Shown: positions 63,301-64,000 of the stretch, piece after piece | Layout of the letters: each line of letters starts with the position of its first letter | Position numbering within the stretch: position 1 is the stretch's first letter | Assembly: GCF_900230225.1 (NCBI RefSeq) | Contig: NZ_OCNH01000002.1 | Coordinates: forward strand, 931,844 to 995,843 | Origin: Spirosoma fluviale | Lineage (GTDB): Bacteria; Bacteroidota; Bacteroidia; Cytophagales; Spirosomataceae | DNA: 64,000 bases | Reading direction: 5' to 3' | Notes under the pieces: generated by a model | Seen by the model: only the letters and a program-made list of their open reading frames with translations | Databases searched by the model: none | Told to the model about the DNA's origin: nothing | Position numbers and translations under genes: made by a program

Positions 63301-63815
63301 AGAAATTGAAAACCGGTGAAGCCCTGACGCCCAAAGAGCAGGCCATCAATCAAATGGGACTGGCGTCGGTCGTGCTGAGTTTGCATCAGCAAATCGACGC
63401 GGCCGTTGCCGATGCCTACGGCTGGCCGCACGACTTGCCCGAGAGCGAAATCCTCAACCGCCTGGTTCGGCTCAATCACGAGCGGGCCGCCGAAGAAGCC
63501 GCCGGGCATATTCGTTACCTGCGTCCCGAGTACCAGGCACCCGGTCAGCAGCAGATGGGCATTGATCTCGGCGTTACCACAGCGAAGGAAACGCAGCGCG
63601 TCGAGTCGGGCGGGCCGCAGGAGTGGCCCAAAGAACTGGCCGGGCAAATGCAGGCCATTCGAACGTTTGTTCAGCAGGCGGGTTTGCCCGTGAGCGTCGC
63701 GCAGGTAGCGGCTCAGTTCAAAGGGGCGGGTGTGGTCAAAGTACAGCCGTTGCTCGATACGCTCACGACGCTGTCGCTGCTGCGTCTAACGCCGGAGAAT
63801 ACCTACGCATCGTAG
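60363..63815 (+). CDS. type IIL restriction-modification enzyme, MmeI family
   Basis: 1150 residues from GTG 60363 (reads [20 protein letters not shown] after the start). The N-terminal PD-(D/E)xK nuclease has Asp69 and Glu79-x-Lys81 in [17 protein letters not shown] helical spacer has [20 protein letters not shown]. The N6-adenine methyltransferase has SAM motif DPACGSGNF from Asp419 and catalytic NPPF from Asn583. A target-recognition region follows (about 600-920), then the C-terminal helical domain after CFDPFPFP. One polypeptide does cleavage, methylation and recognition, usually cutting about 20 bases from its site. All catalytic motifs are intact, so it is probably active. Confidence 0.93.
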   Translation: MTYSEFITRWEISGGAERANYVLFLQDLCDLLGVARPDPTTHDPAQDAYVTERAVTFQDGAKTSTGRIDLYKRGCFVLETKQGTESPDQQKTFERAELGLPPEKRRKGHAIRRTAKWEQMMQSARQQALSYVRALPAGEPRPLFVVVVDVGYCIDLYSNFAGVGDSFVPFPDQTHYRILLPRLAEESTRSLLAQLFTNPRELDPTRRTARVTRELAGYLAGVSSQLERAGHAPDLVAQFLMRALFTMFAEDVGLIPKESFTGMLRQYAAPDLLEYLPDALHNLWEKMDTGGFSSELKTRLKRFNGKLFHDARALPLTADQRTLLLKAAEADWRDVEPAIFGTLLERALDPRERHSLGAHYTPRRYVERLVMPTVIEPLRREWTNAQAAAALLLDAGNAKDARAELMKFLTRLTSIKILDPACGSGNFLYVTLEHLKRLEGEVLAAINSYGQTGILNLGGGTTVSPRQLLGLELNPRAAAIADVVLKIGYLQWHLRTNGDSELREPLLDEYQNIHQQDAVLQHGPPVPRLDASGQPVTRWDGITTKLHPATGQPVPDETARTTVYDYPNPQPAEWPQADFIVGNPPFVGDKRMRDLLGDGYVEALRKAYKGKIPESADLVMYWWYNAGIMLQSVRTERFGFITTNSISMTFNRRVIQGFIENEITPVSITFCIPNHAWVDSGSGASVRIAMTSVEKGNIAGLLFLVKSEQYQDEEEGCEIQVEQVEGKINANLTVGADLDSAKSLRSNRGLSNVGVGLYGAGFLAKYEELESLGFSKRNGLRERIRPYMNGKDLVQKSRGLFAIDMYGLSPDEIINLYPEVYHRIYNLVKPERDQNNRTSRREKWWIFGEPNPTLRSMLRGLKRYIVTTQTARHRIFSFVNVDLIPDAKIVAIAFEDAYELGILSSHVHETWAIANGGRLGVGDDPVYANSRCFDPFPFPDATPAQQARIRELAEQLDAHRKRQQAAHAALTLTDLYNVVEKLKTGEALTPKEQAINQMGLASVVLSLHQQIDAAVADAYGWPHDLPESEILNRLVRLNHERAAEEAAGHIRYLRPEYQAPGQQQMGIDLGVTTAKETQRVESGGPQEWPKELAGQMQAIRTFVQQAGLPVSVAQVAAQFKGAGVVKVQPLLDTLTTLSLLRLTPENTYAS
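62118..63130 (+). other. AT-rich recognition segment inside the MmeI-like gene
   Basis: Composition changes abruptly just after the NPPF motif and returns just before CFDPFPFP. Hand counts of G+C: 28/60 at 62401-62460, 25/60 at 62521-62580 and 20/60 at 62821-62880, against 44/60 at 60961-61020. Codons such as AGA, ATA and TTA become common. The segment corresponds to the end of the methyltransferase and the target-recognition domain. Confidence 0.8.
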
Positions 63816-63818
63816 GGT

Positions 63819-64000
63819 CTGGTGCTTTACCAAAATAGAAGTTAGAATAAACGTTGGCGGCTTTGTCCGGGCCAAGCTCTGGCTTGGCCGTTGGCTAGTT
63901 GAAGACTATGGCCAAGCCAGAGCTTGGCCCGGACAAAGCCGATCCCCCGTTGGGCATAGTCACAGACTATGCCCAACGGGGTTAAATGTGGTGTGAGCTC
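63819..64000. mobile_element. MITE-like element, copy 2 (right end at or beyond the window edge)
   Basis: CTGGTGCTTTACCAA at 63819-63833 and the next about 25 bases match copy 1. A perfect 31-base-pair stem (63859-63889 with 63910-63940) surrounds a 20-base loop. One stem pair is C-G here and T-A in copy 1. The right part differs and contains a second hairpin; TTAAAT followed by GAGCTC at the window end may be the diverged right terminus. Confidence 0.65.
63945..63981. terminator. hairpin downstream of the MmeI-like gene
   Basis: CCCCGTTGGGCATAGTC and GACTATGCCCAACGGGG form a perfect 17-base-pair stem with loop ACA. It lies within the right part of the second MITE-like copy and may stop transcription of the restriction-modification gene. 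Confidence 0.75.

Overview
The window comes from a Bacteroidota genome, most likely a Cytophagales member close to Spirosoma (inferred, not proven). The evidence is a TamL lipoprotein/TamB pair, proteins with type IX secretion C-terminal domains, a SusC/SusD locus, DUF4290 and DUF4136 proteins, and recurrent TAnnTTTG -7 promoter boxes. No rRNA, tRNA, CRISPR array, prophage or transposase gene was found.

Layout. 1-507: 3' part of an SGNH esterase. 612-8123: tamL-tamB envelope module. 8496-10994: TerC-family membrane protein and an isolated nuoN. 11005-14658: large secreted metzincin with a T9SS signal. 14833-18146: heptose-phosphate kinase, hemE and a GT4 glycosyltransferase. 18149-23364: a PadR regulator followed by seven tandem paralogous HAAS-like membrane proteins, the most unusual operon here. 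23540-25372: exporter ABC protein. 25420-27869: exported SAM hydrolase, a microbial rhodopsin with an unusual D-T-Q motif and a double-palindrome operator, and a DUF305-like lipoprotein. 28107-30354: murA (active-site Cys replaced by Asp) and DUF4290. 30535-35267: MATE exporter, a small hypothetical, Prc-type protease and FKBP isomerase. 35641-38202: atpA-atpG. 38467-39036: DUF4136 lipoprotein. 39381-50133: two-component system and a mannan-type utilisation locus (SusC, SusD, IPT/TIG glycan-binding lipoprotein, CBM-GH26 mannanase). 50409-55899: two hypotheticals, DinB-like protein, GH3/serine-hydrolase fusion and outer-membrane barrel. 56056-57972: anti-sigma-like protein, ECF sigma factor and two small basic secreted proteins. 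58059-59909: DUF748-like and pentapeptide-repeat proteins. 60363-63815: MmeI-like type IIL restriction-modification enzyme with an AT-rich recognition segment.

The spacers are unusually structured. There are long near-perfect palindromes, a two-copy MITE-like element whose hairpin loop appears in opposite orientation in the two copies, and purine-word/pyrimidine-word spacers whose words differ at each locus. The genes form several functional groups: envelope biogenesis (tamL-tamB, murA, rfaE1, prc), polysaccharide foraging (39-50 kb), energy (nuoN, atpAG, rhodopsin), and sensing or defence (HAAS array, ECF sigma, MmeI).
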